Source: an uncultured Bacteroidales bacterium (lineage in GTDB: Bacteria; Bacteroidota; Bacteroidia; Bacteroidales; UBA932). Taken from it: DNA of 8,002 nt. The stretch spans positions 5,009 to 13,010 of the forward strand of contig CAJOMB010000066.1 of NCBI GenBank assembly GCA_905235615.1. Reading direction: 5' to 3'. The notes beneath the pieces were generated by a model, which worked only from the letters and a program-made list of their open reading frames with translations, searched no databases and was not told the DNA's origin. Numbering within the stretch: position 1 is the first letter of the stretch; the number at the start of each line of letters is the position of its first letter. This document shows positions 1 to 6,832 of the stretch, in pieces. A program made the position numbers and the translations under genes.

Positions 1-2831
1 TCATGACCACCCTGATGGTCATGGCACAGCAGCCCACCCGTGAGCAGATGGAAGCAGCCATTGCCCAGATGCCCAAAATTCCCAATTCGGATGCAGTGAA
101 AATCGGCCATTTGGACAACGGCCTCACTTATTACATCCGCCACAACGAACTTCCCAAGGGCCGTGCGGAATTCTACTTAGCCACCAATGTGGGCGCCATT
201 CAGGAGAATCAGCCCCAGCAGGACGGCCTGGCCCACTTCCTGGAGCACATGTGCTTCAACGGAACCAAGAACTTCCCCGACAAGAGCATCCTCAATTACC
301 TTCGCTCCATCGGTGCGGAATTCGGCCGCAACATCAACGCCTCCACCGGTTTCGAGGAAACCCAGTACATGCTCAACAACATTCCCGTAGAGCGTGAGAG
401 CGTGGTGGACAGCTGCCTGATGATTCTGGGAGACTATTCCCACTACGTGCTCAACGAGCCCAAGGAGATTGACGCGGAGCGCGGAGTCATCATCGAGGAG
501 CGCCGCACCCGCCGCAACGCCTCCTGGCGTTCCATGGAACGTGCCCTCCCCTACTATTTCGGGGCCGATTCCAAATTGGCCGAGTGCACGCTCATCGGCA
601 CCCAGGAACACCTGGAAACCTTCCAATATGAAAGCCTGAACGAATTCTACCACACCTGGTATCATCCCGGAAACCAGGCCGTGATTGTAGTGGGTGACAT
701 TGACGTGGACCGCACCGAGGCCAAGATCAAGGAAATCTTCGGCGCCATCCCCGCCAAGGAGAATCCGCTTCCGAAGCCCATCCAGAGCATTGCAGACCAC
801 TCCGAGCCCCGCGTAGGCATTATCACGGACCCCGAAACCACCGCCCCCTCCATCGAGCTCATCTGGCACAGCGCAGCCATGCCTGAGAGCGTAAAGGCTA
901 CGGCCCTGGGGCAGGTGACGGACCTTCTGGAGAGCGTCATCCGCATGGTCATGCGCGAGCGCTTCAATGACATCACCTCCAAACCCGGTTCCTCCTACCT
1001 GAGCGGCAGCTTCGGAATCAGCAACCTCATCTACGAAGACATCGAAGCCGTCATGGGTGACGTCACCCTCAAGGAAGACAACATCCTGGGCGGTTTCAAG
1101 GACTTCTACACGGAACTGGTACGCCTGCAGCGCTACGGCATCACCGACGCCGAGTTCAATCGCGTAAAGGCCGACTATCTCTCCATGCTGGAAACCCGCG
1201 CCAACCGTGCCAGCACCCGTCAGAACCCCGAATTCATCTATCCCATCCTCTCCAACTTCTTCGACAAGGAGCCCATCCTGGAACCGGCCGATGAAAAAGA
1301 GCTCATCGAGGCCTTCTTCGGCCAGCTCAACGCCGCCGCCATCAGCCAGGCCGTGGCCCAGCTCTGGAGCGGGGAGAACATGGTCATCGTGTACAACGGC
1401 CCCGAGAAGGAAGGCATTGCCACGCCTACCGCCGAACAGCTCCTCCAGGTTATCCAGGAGGTGAACGCTTCCGAGATTGCCGCCCCCGAAGGTGAAGACA
1501 TTCCCGAAGCCTTCCTGAATCCCGCCAAGCTCAAGGGTGCCAAGATTGCCAAGACCGGCAGCACCATCTATGGCGCCACCGAGTGGACCCTCAAGAACGG
1601 TGTAAAGGTGATTGTCTATCCTACGGACCTCCAGAAAGACCAGATCCTCTTCAACCTGTACAAGGATGGCGGCACCAGCCTCATCTCCGACAAAGATCTT
1701 TCCTCCTTCGAGAGCAATGTGCTGGCTCTCTTCCAGAACAACAGCGGTGTATCGGCCTTCTCCGGCACCACCGTCACCAAGATGCTCACCGGCAAGAACC
1801 TGAGCGTGAACCCGTATTTCGACAAACTTGAAAACGGCATCAACGGCAACAGCACCGTCAAGGACTTTGAAACGGCCCTGCAGCTGATCTACCTCTATTA
1901 TACGGATCCCCGCTTCGACCCCGAAGAGTGGCAGAACGGCATTGACCAGATCAACGCCATCCTCCCCAACCTGGTGAACCAGCCCAACTACAAACTCCAG
2001 ACCGAGCTGTACAAGACCCTCTATGGCGGCAATCCCCGTCATCAGATGATTTCCGACGAGGTGCTGGCCAAGGCCAACCTGGCCACTGTGGAAAAGAACT
2101 GGAAGGCCCTTTTTGCCGATGCAGCCGGCGCCAAAATGGTCATCGTGGGCGATGTGAACCCCGAGGCCATCAAACCCGTGGTGGAGAAATACATCGGTTC
2201 CCTGCCCAAGGGCAAGAAGGCCCTGGAGTGGGTGGACAACAATGACGACATCGTGAAGGGCCGCATCGAGAAGGTGATCGAGGTGGACATGCAGACGCCC
2301 AAGAGCACCGTCCTCCAGGTCTATTCGGCCAACCTGCCCTTCAGCTATGAGAAGGATGCCGCCATGGACGCCATCTCCTACATCCTGGACATGCACTACA
2401 CGGAGAGTCTCCGCGAAGAGGAAGGCGGCACCTATGGCGCCAGCACTTCTGCCACCTTCTCCCGCCGTCCCAAGGAGCAGGCCCTCATCCAGGTGTATTT
2501 TGACTGCAAGCCCGCCCTTTGCGACAAGCTCCGCGAGCTGGCCATCAAGGGCATCCAGGACTTCGCCGCAAACGGCCCCACCGACGAGGAGCTGAACATG
2601 GCCAAGCTGAACCTCCAGAAGAACATTCCGGAAAACCGTCAGCGCAACTACTGGTGGAGAAACAACATTGAGCTCTACCTCACCTACGGTGTTGACCGCG
2701 ACGCCGCCTATGAGGCTGCCGTGAACGACCTCACCAAGGAGACCATCCAGGCCACCCTGCAGGAAATTCTGGCACAGGACAACTTCATCGAACTGGTGAT
2801 GAAGCCCGCCAATACCGCCGAGGCCGAATAA
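1..2831 (+). CDS. Exported M16 family zinc metallopeptidase (pitrilysin/PqqL-like), 5' partial
   Basis: The product is a two-repeat zinc peptidase of the insulinase/pitrilysin clan that probably degrades peptides in the periplasm. Numbering residues from the first in-frame ATG (base 3), the inverted zinc motif HFLEH lies at 78-82 (ligands H78 and H82, catalytic E81). The third ligand is probably E159 in the AER-GVIIEE segment, 77 residues after H82, which is the usual spacing. The first M16 repeat spans about 35-240 and ends with VIVVGDID (227-234). The second starts near 527, has no HxxEH, repeats the VIVGDV strand (713-718) and carries the conserved LREEEGGTYG (803-812). The length of about 942 residues fits PqqL-like proteins. 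Residues 1-8 (MTTLMVMA, then QQ) look like only the end of a signal peptide cleaved after VMA, so the true start is probably upstream of the window and the ATG at base 3 is internal. The gene ends in TAA just before a hairpin terminator. Its natural substrate cannot be told from sequence. Confidence 0.93.
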   Translation, partial: MTTLMVMAQQPTREQMEAAIAQMPKIPNSDAVKIGHLDNGLTYYIRHNELPKGRAEFYLATNVGAIQENQPQQDGLAHFLEHMCFNGTKNFPDKSILNYLRSIGAEFGRNINASTGFEETQYMLNNIPVERESVVDSCLMILGDYSHYVLNEPKEIDAERGVIIEERRTRRNASWRSMERALPYYFGADSKLAECTLIGTQEHLETFQYESLNEFYHTWYHPGNQAVIVVGDIDVDRTEAKIKEIFGAIPAKENPLPKPIQSIADHSEPRVGIITDPETTAPSIELIWHSAAMPESVKATALGQVTDLLESVIRMVMRERFNDITSKPGSSYLSGSFGISNLIYEDIEAVMGDVTLKEDNILGGFKDFYTELVRLQRYGITDAEFNRVKADYLSMLETRANRASTRQNPEFIYPILSNFFDKEPILEPADEKELIEAFFGQLNAAAISQAVAQLWSGENMVIVYNGPEKEGIATPTAEQLLQVIQEVNASEIAAPEGEDIPEAFLNPAKLKGAKIAKTGSTIYGATEWTLKNGVKVIVYPTDLQKDQILFNLYKDGGTSLISDKDLSSFESNVLALFQNNSGVSAFSGTTVTKMLTGKNLSVNPYFDKLENGINGNSTVKDFETALQLIYLYYTDPRFDPEEWQNGIDQINAILPNLVNQPNYKLQTELYKTLYGGNPRHQMISDEVLAKANLATVEKNWKALFADAAGAKMVIVGDVNPEAIKPVVEKYIGSLPKGKKALEWVDNNDDIVKGRIEKVIEVDMQTPKSTVLQVYSANLPFSYEKDAAMDAISYILDMHYTESLREEEGGTYGASTSATFSRRPKEQALIQVYFDCKPALCDKLRELAIKGIQDFAANGPTDEELNMAKLNLQKNIPENRQRNYWWRNNIELYLTYGVDRDAAYEAAVNDLTKETIQATLQEILAQDNFIELVMKPANTAEAE

Positions 2832-2837
2832 CAAAAG

Positions 2838-2867
2838 AGCCCTGCCAAACGGCAGGGCTTCTTTTTT
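2838..2867. terminator. Intrinsic terminator, probably bidirectional, between convergent genes
   Basis: A perfect 9-bp stem pairs AGCCCTGCC (2838-2846) with GGCAGGGCT (2851-2859) around an AAAC loop. On the + strand it is followed by TC and six T (2862-2867), a good rho-independent terminator seven bases after the M16 stop codon. Read on the minus strand, the same stem is followed by CTTTTGTT (from AAAA at 2833-2836), so it can also end the ferredoxin transcript, whose stop codon lies about 20 bases before the stem. Confidence 0.85.
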
Positions 2868-2886
2868 AAATAATGGTAACGAGCGC

Positions 2887-3060
2887 TTACGCCTCGCTGA
2901 TGGCGCCGTTGGGGCAGGTACCTTCGCAGGCACCGCAATCGATGCACTCGTCGGCGTTGATGACGTAGGAGGCTTCACCGGCGCTGATGGCGCCGACGGG
3001 GCAGACTTCTGCACAGGAGCCGCAGGAAACGCAAAGCTCGGGATTGATGATTCTAGGCAT
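2887..3060 (-). CDS. Small 2[4Fe-4S] ferredoxin, 57 residues
   Basis: The reading frame starts at ATG (3060-3058) and stops at TAA (2889-2887), giving 57 residues. Two complete CxxCxxCxxxCP motifs are visible: C10, C13, C16, C20-P and C39, C42, C45, C49-P. They are separated by a short linker, as in clostridial-type bacterial ferredoxins, and the near-repeat ends PVGAIS / PNGAIS show the usual internal duplication. Each motif should bind one 4Fe-4S cluster. The protein is probably a soluble cytoplasmic low-potential electron carrier, typically serving pyruvate:ferredoxin oxidoreductase, hydrogenases or similar enzymes in anaerobes; the actual partner is unknown. It is a single-gene unit, convergent with the M16 gene and divergent from the DUF1573 gene. 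No signal peptide is present. Short length makes it easy to miss in automated gene calls, and overlapping longer open frames here are spurious. Confidence 0.93.
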   Translation of the reverse strand: MPRIINPELCVSCGSCAEVCPVGAISAGEASYVINADECIDCGACEGTCPNGAISEA

Positions 3061-3103
3061 AGTTTAAATCTTTTTATTGTTGTTGTATCGTTTTCTCAAG
3101 ATG

Positions 3104-3135
3104 CGAAGATAGGTATTAAATTTGAAAATAAAAAG
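3104..3135 (-). promoter_or_regulatory. Probable promoter of the ferredoxin gene
   Basis: On the minus strand, TATCTTCG (3111-3104) matches the Bacteroidota -7 element TAnnTTTG at all but one defined base. It lies about 43 bases before the ferredoxin ATG. The expected -33 position, 19-21 bases upstream, holds only T-rich sequence (minus-strand CTTT/TTTT around 3135-3131) rather than a clean TTTG, so the call rests mainly on the -7 element and on position. It overlaps the oppositely directed promoter at 3121-3152. Confidence 0.42.
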
Positions 3136-3152
3136 AAGTGTTACTAACTTTG
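3121..3152 (+). promoter_or_regulatory. Bacteroidota-type promoter of the DUF1573 gene
   Basis: TTTG (3121-3124) is followed after exactly 20 bases by TAACTTTG (3145-3152). This is a full match to the Bacteroides housekeeping promoter consensus TTTG, 19-21 bases, TAnnTTTG. The predicted transcription start, a few bases after 3152, falls at about 3156-3160, on or next to the ATG at 3158. The position of the promoter argues against any coding start upstream, such as the in-frame TTG at 3122, which would place the promoter inside the gene. Confidence 0.68.
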
Positions 3153-3157
3153 TGTGC

Positions 3158-4285
3158 ATGAAAGCTATGTTTTGGACACTTCTTCTGACCGCCTCGCTGG
3201 GCACCTGCGGTACCCGGAATGCCAATAGTACGCCTGCCGTGGAGCTCATGGCCATGGAAGATTCCCAGACCCCCGAAACGGTGGTCTTTGACAAGACGGT
3301 ACACGATTTCGGAGACGTGAGCGTGACGGACGGTCCCCTCTCCTGCACCTTCACGCTCACCAACAAGGGAACGGAGGTCATCAGCATCTACGAGGTGGTT
3401 TCCTCCTGCGGCTGCACGGATGTCAAATGGACCAAGGGCACCATCGCCCCCGGCGGGAGCGGAACCATATCGGCCACCTACAAGAATGAAGACGGCCCCA
3501 TGCCCTTCGACAAAACGCTTACCGTTTACATTTCCGGCGTCAAAAGGCCGGTGGTGCTGCGCCTGAGGGGCGTAGTCCATGAGAAAAAGAAATCCCTGAG
3601 CCAGCTCTACGGCGCTGAAAAGCTCGGGGATTTCGGTCTCAAGACCCGCCAATTCAAAACCGCCACCCTCAAGCAGGGGCTCAGCGTGAGCGAAACCGCC
3701 ACGGTGGCCAATCTGGGCAAGAATCCCCTGAAGGTGGAATGGGCCGACGTCTCCCCCCAGCTCCGGCTCTCTCTCACCCCCAACCCCATCCCGGCGGGCA
3801 GCACCGCCACCCTCACCTTCACCATCCAGGCCGATTCCGCCCTCTACGGAAAAACGGTTTACCATGCCACGCCCGTCCTGAACGGAAAGAAGGCGGCTCA
3901 GGGGCTGGAAGTATCGGCCTATACGCAGGAGAATTTCTCCTCCTGGAGCAGCGAACGGAGGGAAAAGGCCGCCCTGCCGGTGATGCAGTCCAGCACCATC
4001 AACCTGGGGACGGTGAAAAAGGGGGAAACGAAGGAAATAAGCTTCGAATGCACCAATCGCGGAAAAGAGACCTTCCATATCTACAAGGCCGATGCCGAAG
4101 TGCCGGCCCTGAAGGCGGTGGCCCTCCCGGACGTGGCGCCCGGCAAGAAGGAAAACCTCCGCTTCACCCTTGACACCGCCGCCCTTCCCGAAGGGGAAAA
4201 CGTCATCATGGTTTCCCTTACCACCAACTCTCCCCTGCGCCCGCTTGTCAACCTTTTCATAGCTGGAATTGTCAGAGAAAATTAG
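3158..4285 (+). CDS. Exported DUF1573 protein with three Ig-like repeats
   Basis: From ATG 3158 the product is 375 residues. The N-terminus (MKAMFWTLLLTASLGTCG) is a short secretion signal. C17 follows L-G-T, which is an imperfect lipobox (T rather than G/A/S at -1), so it may be either a lipoprotein or cleaved by signal peptidase I. Residues about 42-140 are a clear DUF1573 domain: FDKTVHDFGDV, FTLTNKG, then SCGCT (83-87) and APGGSG (97-102). Two further beta-rich repeats of similar build follow at about 150-255 and 278-373 (INLGTVKKGE, FECTNRG, VAPGKKENLRF), both lacking the SCGC motif. Proteins of this family are common in Bacteroidota envelopes but have no assigned biochemical role; a structural or binding role is only inferred from the Ig/ASH-like fold. 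I chose this start because a consensus promoter ends at 3152. ATG 3167 is the next alternative and would still leave a signal-like segment. parE follows after 27 bases. Confidence 0.85.
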   Translation: MKAMFWTLLLTASLGTCGTRNANSTPAVELMAMEDSQTPETVVFDKTVHDFGDVSVTDGPLSCTFTLTNKGTEVISIYEVVSSCGCTDVKWTKGTIAPGGSGTISATYKNEDGPMPFDKTLTVYISGVKRPVVLRLRGVVHEKKKSLSQLYGAEKLGDFGLKTRQFKTATLKQGLSVSETATVANLGKNPLKVEWADVSPQLRLSLTPNPIPAGSTATLTFTIQADSALYGKTVYHATPVLNGKKAAQGLEVSAYTQENFSSWSSERREKAALPVMQSSTINLGTVKKGETKEISFECTNRGKETFHIYKADAEVPALKAVALPDVAPGKKENLRFTLDTAALPEGENVIMVSLTTNSPLRPLVNLFIAGIVREN

Positions 4286-4293
4286 TATATTTG
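4286..4293 (+). promoter_or_regulatory. Possible -7 element of a parE promoter
   Basis: TATATTTG fits TAnnTTTG exactly and begins on the base right after the DUF1573 TAG stop. It would start transcription near 4297-4300, giving a leader of roughly 13-16 bases before the parE ATG. No TTTG sits 19-21 bases upstream (the region 4261-4266 reads AGCTGG), so this may be a weak promoter, an activator-dependent one, or chance. parE could equally be read through from the DUF1573 promoter, since no terminator is visible between the genes. Confidence 0.4.
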
Positions 4294-4312
4294 TAGGATA
4301 AATTGAAGACGA

Positions 4313-6223
4313 ATGGCAGAGATTGTAAACACCACCTACAACGACGATTCCATCCAGACCCTGGAATGGAACGAGCATATCCGCCGCAGGGCGGGCATGT
4401 ATATCGGCCGCTTGGGAAACGGAGACCGCCAGGGAGATGGTATCTATGTGCTCCTGAAGGAAATCGTGGACAACTCCATCGATGAGTTCTCCATGGGCTT
4501 CGGCAAACGCATAGACATCACCATCGAAGACAAGACGGTGACCGTGAGGGACTTCGGCCGCGGTATTCCCCTCAGCAAGGTGGTGGACGCAACCTCCAAA
4601 CTCAACACCGGCGGCAAGTTCGACGACACCAACTTCAAGAAGTCCGTGGGCATGAACGGCGTGGGCACCAAGGCCGTGAACGCCATGTCCGTGGATTTCT
4701 ATGTGGCCTCCTACCGGGAGGGCCAGTGCTCCTATGCCCATTTCACCCGCGGCAAACTGCTGGAAAGCGCCATCGTCCCGTCCAATGAGAAGAACGGCAC
4801 CTTCATCCGCTTCACCCCGGACGAGGAAATGTTCAATGACTTCTCCTTCCACATGGAATTTGTGGAAAGCATGGTCAAGAATTATTCCTACCTCAAAAAA
4901 GGCCTTACGCTGAACCTGAACGGCACGCCGTACAAGAGCGAAAACGGCCTGTTGGACCTGGTGAATGAGAACATGAGCGAGACGCCCCTCTATCCCCTCA
5001 TCCACCTGGAAGGGGAAGACATCGAGATTGTGCTCACCCACGGAGGCAGCTACGGAGAGAATATCGCCACCTTCGTGAACGGCCAGAACACCCGTGACGG
5101 AGGTACGCACCTGGCCGCCTATAGGGAGGCCATCGCCAAAACCTTCAAAGACTTCTACAAGAAAGACTATAAGCCCGAAGACATCCGCCAGGGCATTGTG
5201 GGCGCCATTTCCATCCAGATTCAGGAGCCCATTTTCGAAGGCCAGACCAAAACCAAGCTGGGAAGCACCTACATGTGGGAAAAGCAGGTGAAAGGGGCCG
5301 ACGGAACCTCTTCCGTGGACCGCGGACCCACCATCCGCACCTTCGTGAACGACTTCGTCACCAAATACCTGAACGACTACCTCCACATGCACATGGAGAT
5401 TGTTCCGGTGATTGAAGACAAGATCAAGGCCTCCCAGGCGGAACGTGAGGAGATTGCCGGCGTCCAGAAAAAGAGCCGCGAGCGGGCCAAGCGCACCGCC
5501 GTGTACAACCGCAAACTCCGCGACTGCCGCTACCACTTCTCCGACACCAAGTTCCCCAAGGGAATGGAAGACCAGAAGGAAAAGACCTCCATTTTCATCA
5601 CGGAGGGTGATTCCGCCTCCGGTACCATCACCAAGGTGAGGGACGCCAACAACCAGGCCGTCTTCTCCCTCAGGGGCAAACCCATCAACTGCTTCAAGGA
5701 AAGCCGCAAGCGGGTGGCGGAGAACGAGGAACTGAATCTCCTCATATCGGCCCTGGGCGTGGAGGAAGACCTGGAAAACCTGCGCTACAACAACATCATC
5801 GTGGCAACGGATGCAGATGATGACGGCATGCACATCCGTATGCTGGTGCTCACCTTCATCATGAAGTACTATCCGGAACTCATCCGCCGCGGGCACGTGT
5901 ATATTCTGCAGACGCCGCTGTTCCGCGTGCATAACAAGAAAGAGCGCCGTTACTGCTATTCCATTGAAGAGCGGGACAAAGCCGTGAAGCAGCTCAAAAC
6001 CGGCGTGGAGATTACCCGGTTCAAGGGTCTGGGAGAAATTTCCTCCGACGAGTTCGTGGACTTCATCGGGGACAACATGCGCTTAGATACTGTAAAACTG
6101 TCTGACGAAGAGTCCATCTCCACCATCATGGAATTCTACATGGGTATCAACACCTATGAGCGTCAGCATTTCATCATGGACAACCTCAGAAGCGAAAAAG
6201 AACTGGAAGACGTAAACATCTGA
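4313..6223 (+). CDS. parE: DNA topoisomerase IV subunit B (ParE), type IIA topoisomerase ATPase subunit
   Basis: The 636-residue product is the ATPase/Toprim subunit of a type IIA topoisomerase, which pairs with ParC to unlink replicated chromosomes. GHKL ATPase motifs are intact: E50-IVDN54 (base and Mg2+ binding), DFGRGIP (80-86) and VGMNGVGTKAVNA (112-124). The transducer carries the QTK loop in EGQTKTKLGS (309-318), whose lysine contacts the ATP gamma-phosphate. The Toprim domain has EGDSASG (431-437) and the acidic TDADDDG (499-505). RFKGLGEIS (569-577) near the C-terminus is also typical. The length lacks the large insert of enterobacterial GyrB, and EGDSASG with TDADDDG, rather than EGDSAGG with TDADVDG, favours ParE of Bacteroidota over GyrB. 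The subunit lacks the catalytic tyrosine, as expected. No parC is adjacent downstream; it must lie elsewhere or upstream. The TGA stop shares its A with the next gene's ATG, implying translational coupling. Confidence 0.92.
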   Translation: MAEIVNTTYNDDSIQTLEWNEHIRRRAGMYIGRLGNGDRQGDGIYVLLKEIVDNSIDEFSMGFGKRIDITIEDKTVTVRDFGRGIPLSKVVDATSKLNTGGKFDDTNFKKSVGMNGVGTKAVNAMSVDFYVASYREGQCSYAHFTRGKLLESAIVPSNEKNGTFIRFTPDEEMFNDFSFHMEFVESMVKNYSYLKKGLTLNLNGTPYKSENGLLDLVNENMSETPLYPLIHLEGEDIEIVLTHGGSYGENIATFVNGQNTRDGGTHLAAYREAIAKTFKDFYKKDYKPEDIRQGIVGAISIQIQEPIFEGQTKTKLGSTYMWEKQVKGADGTSSVDRGPTIRTFVNDFVTKYLNDYLHMHMEIVPVIEDKIKASQAEREEIAGVQKKSRERAKRTAVYNRKLRDCRYHFSDTKFPKGMEDQKEKTSIFITEGDSASGTITKVRDANNQAVFSLRGKPINCFKESRKRVAENEELNLLISALGVEEDLENLRYNNIIVATDADDDGMHIRMLVLTFIMKYYPELIRRGHVYILQTPLFRVHNKKERRYCYSIEERDKAVKQLKTGVEITRFKGLGEISSDEFVDFIGDNMRLDTVKLSDEESISTIMEFYMGINTYERQHFIMDNLRSEKELEDVNI

Positions 6224-6825
6224 TGGCCAAGAAACTGAAAACGACCGTGAGCCCCCGCTGGGCCAGGTTCTGCGGCTGGCTCCTCAAGAAAATGGGCTGG
6301 GAAAGCGTAGGCGGTCCCATGAAAGAGCCCAAGGCAATCGTACTGGGCGTTCCCCATACCACGGTGTGGGATTTCCTGGTATGCTATCTGTTTTATTCCC
6401 AATTCGGCAAGGTGGCTCACATTATGGTGAAGAAGAGCTTCTTCTTCTGGCCCTTGGGCCCCATCCTGAAAGCTTGCGGCGCCGTCCCTACAGACCTGTC
6501 CAGCCCCGCCACAACCGTAAAGAGCCTCATCGAGGTAATGGAAGGAGTGGACGAGTTCCATCTGGCCCTGGCACCCGAAGGCTCCCGTTCCATCGTGAAA
6601 AGATGGAAAAGCGGCTACCACCTGATGGCCAAGGAAACCGGTGCCACCGTTTACCTGGGTTATTATGACTGGGGGCGCAAGAGAATCTCCGTGGGAGAGC
6701 CCTTCGAAATCACGGATGATGCCAAGGCCGATATGGAGCGCATCTACGACCACTATCGCCCTTTGGGGCTGCAAGGTTACCACAAGGACCAGTATGCCGT
6801 ACCAGAACCTAAACCTGAAAAATAA
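6223..6825 (+). CDS. Small PlsC-like (LPLAT family) glycerophospholipid acyltransferase
   Basis: The 200-residue product belongs to the lysophospholipid acyltransferase superfamily, which moves a fatty acyl group from acyl-CoA or acyl-ACP to a lysolipid or related acceptor at the inner membrane. The catalytic HX4D motif is H45-TTVW-D50 in PHTTVWDF. The second conserved block is APEGSRS (117-123), matching the family FPEGTRS. Compact proteins with PHTxxWDF and APEGTR form a distinct subgroup of about 200 residues, and the length fits. The block between them reads GAVPTDLSS (86-94), where relatives often have PVDRS: the usual arginine is L92. The first residues are basic and amphipathic, and no strong transmembrane helix is evident apart from weakly hydrophobic stretches near 51-58 and 72-82. 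It overlaps parE by one base (TGATG) and is followed five bases later by a fatty acyl ligase, which suggests use of acyl groups activated by that enzyme. True acceptor unknown. Confidence 0.87.
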   Translation: MAKKLKTTVSPRWARFCGWLLKKMGWESVGGPMKEPKAIVLGVPHTTVWDFLVCYLFYSQFGKVAHIMVKKSFFFWPLGPILKACGAVPTDLSSPATTVKSLIEVMEGVDEFHLALAPEGSRSIVKRWKSGYHLMAKETGATVYLGYYDWGRKRISVGEPFEITDDAKADMERIYDHYRPLGLQGYHKDQYAVPEPKPEK

Positions 6826-6832
6826 TAATAAT
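6821..6832 (+). repeat. AAT trinucleotide repeat (4 copies) across a gene junction
   Basis: Four perfect AAT units span the acyltransferase stop codon (TAA 6823-6825), the five-base spacer and the first two bases of the ligase ATG. It supplies the A-rich sequence that often precedes start codons in Bacteroidota in place of a Shine-Dalgarno site. At this size it may simply reflect that preference. Confidence 0.5.

Noticed and set aside
177..3014. A 945-codon open frame on the minus strand opposite the M16 peptidase gene
   Set aside because: It is in exact codon register with the M16 gene. It stays open only because TTA, CTA and TCA codons are almost unused on the + strand; it closes at the first TTA codon (177-179). 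The translation is low-complexity G/V/L/H-rich and shows no domain. It also crosses the real ferredoxin in another frame.
3122..3157. Upstream TTG start for the DUF1573 gene, adding 12 residues
   Set aside because: The extension overlaps a full-consensus promoter, puts extra residues before an otherwise ordinary signal peptide, and uses a rare start codon. ATG 3158 is better supported.
3739..4173. A 144-codon + strand frame inside the DUF1573 gene
   Set aside because: Proline/arginine/glycine-rich out-of-frame translation, typical of a shifted frame in GC-rich coding sequence; no start context or domain.
3116..5932. A 938-codon open frame on the minus strand opposite the DUF1573 and parE genes
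   Set aside because: The DUF1573 and parE genes happen to share one frame, and this antisense frame is in register with both. The same codon-bias explanation applies, and it runs through the promoter region and the spacer without any recognisable protein.
4313..6223. Gyrase subunit B (GyrB) as the identity of the type IIA topoisomerase gene
   Set aside because: The EGDSASG and TDADDDG variants, SLRGKP and the length fit ParE of Bacteroidota better. A tree with both paralogues from one genome would settle it.
6163..6783. A 206-codon minus-strand frame opposite the acyltransferase gene
   Set aside because: It is in register with the clearly recognisable acyltransferase on the + strand and shows no motif of its own.
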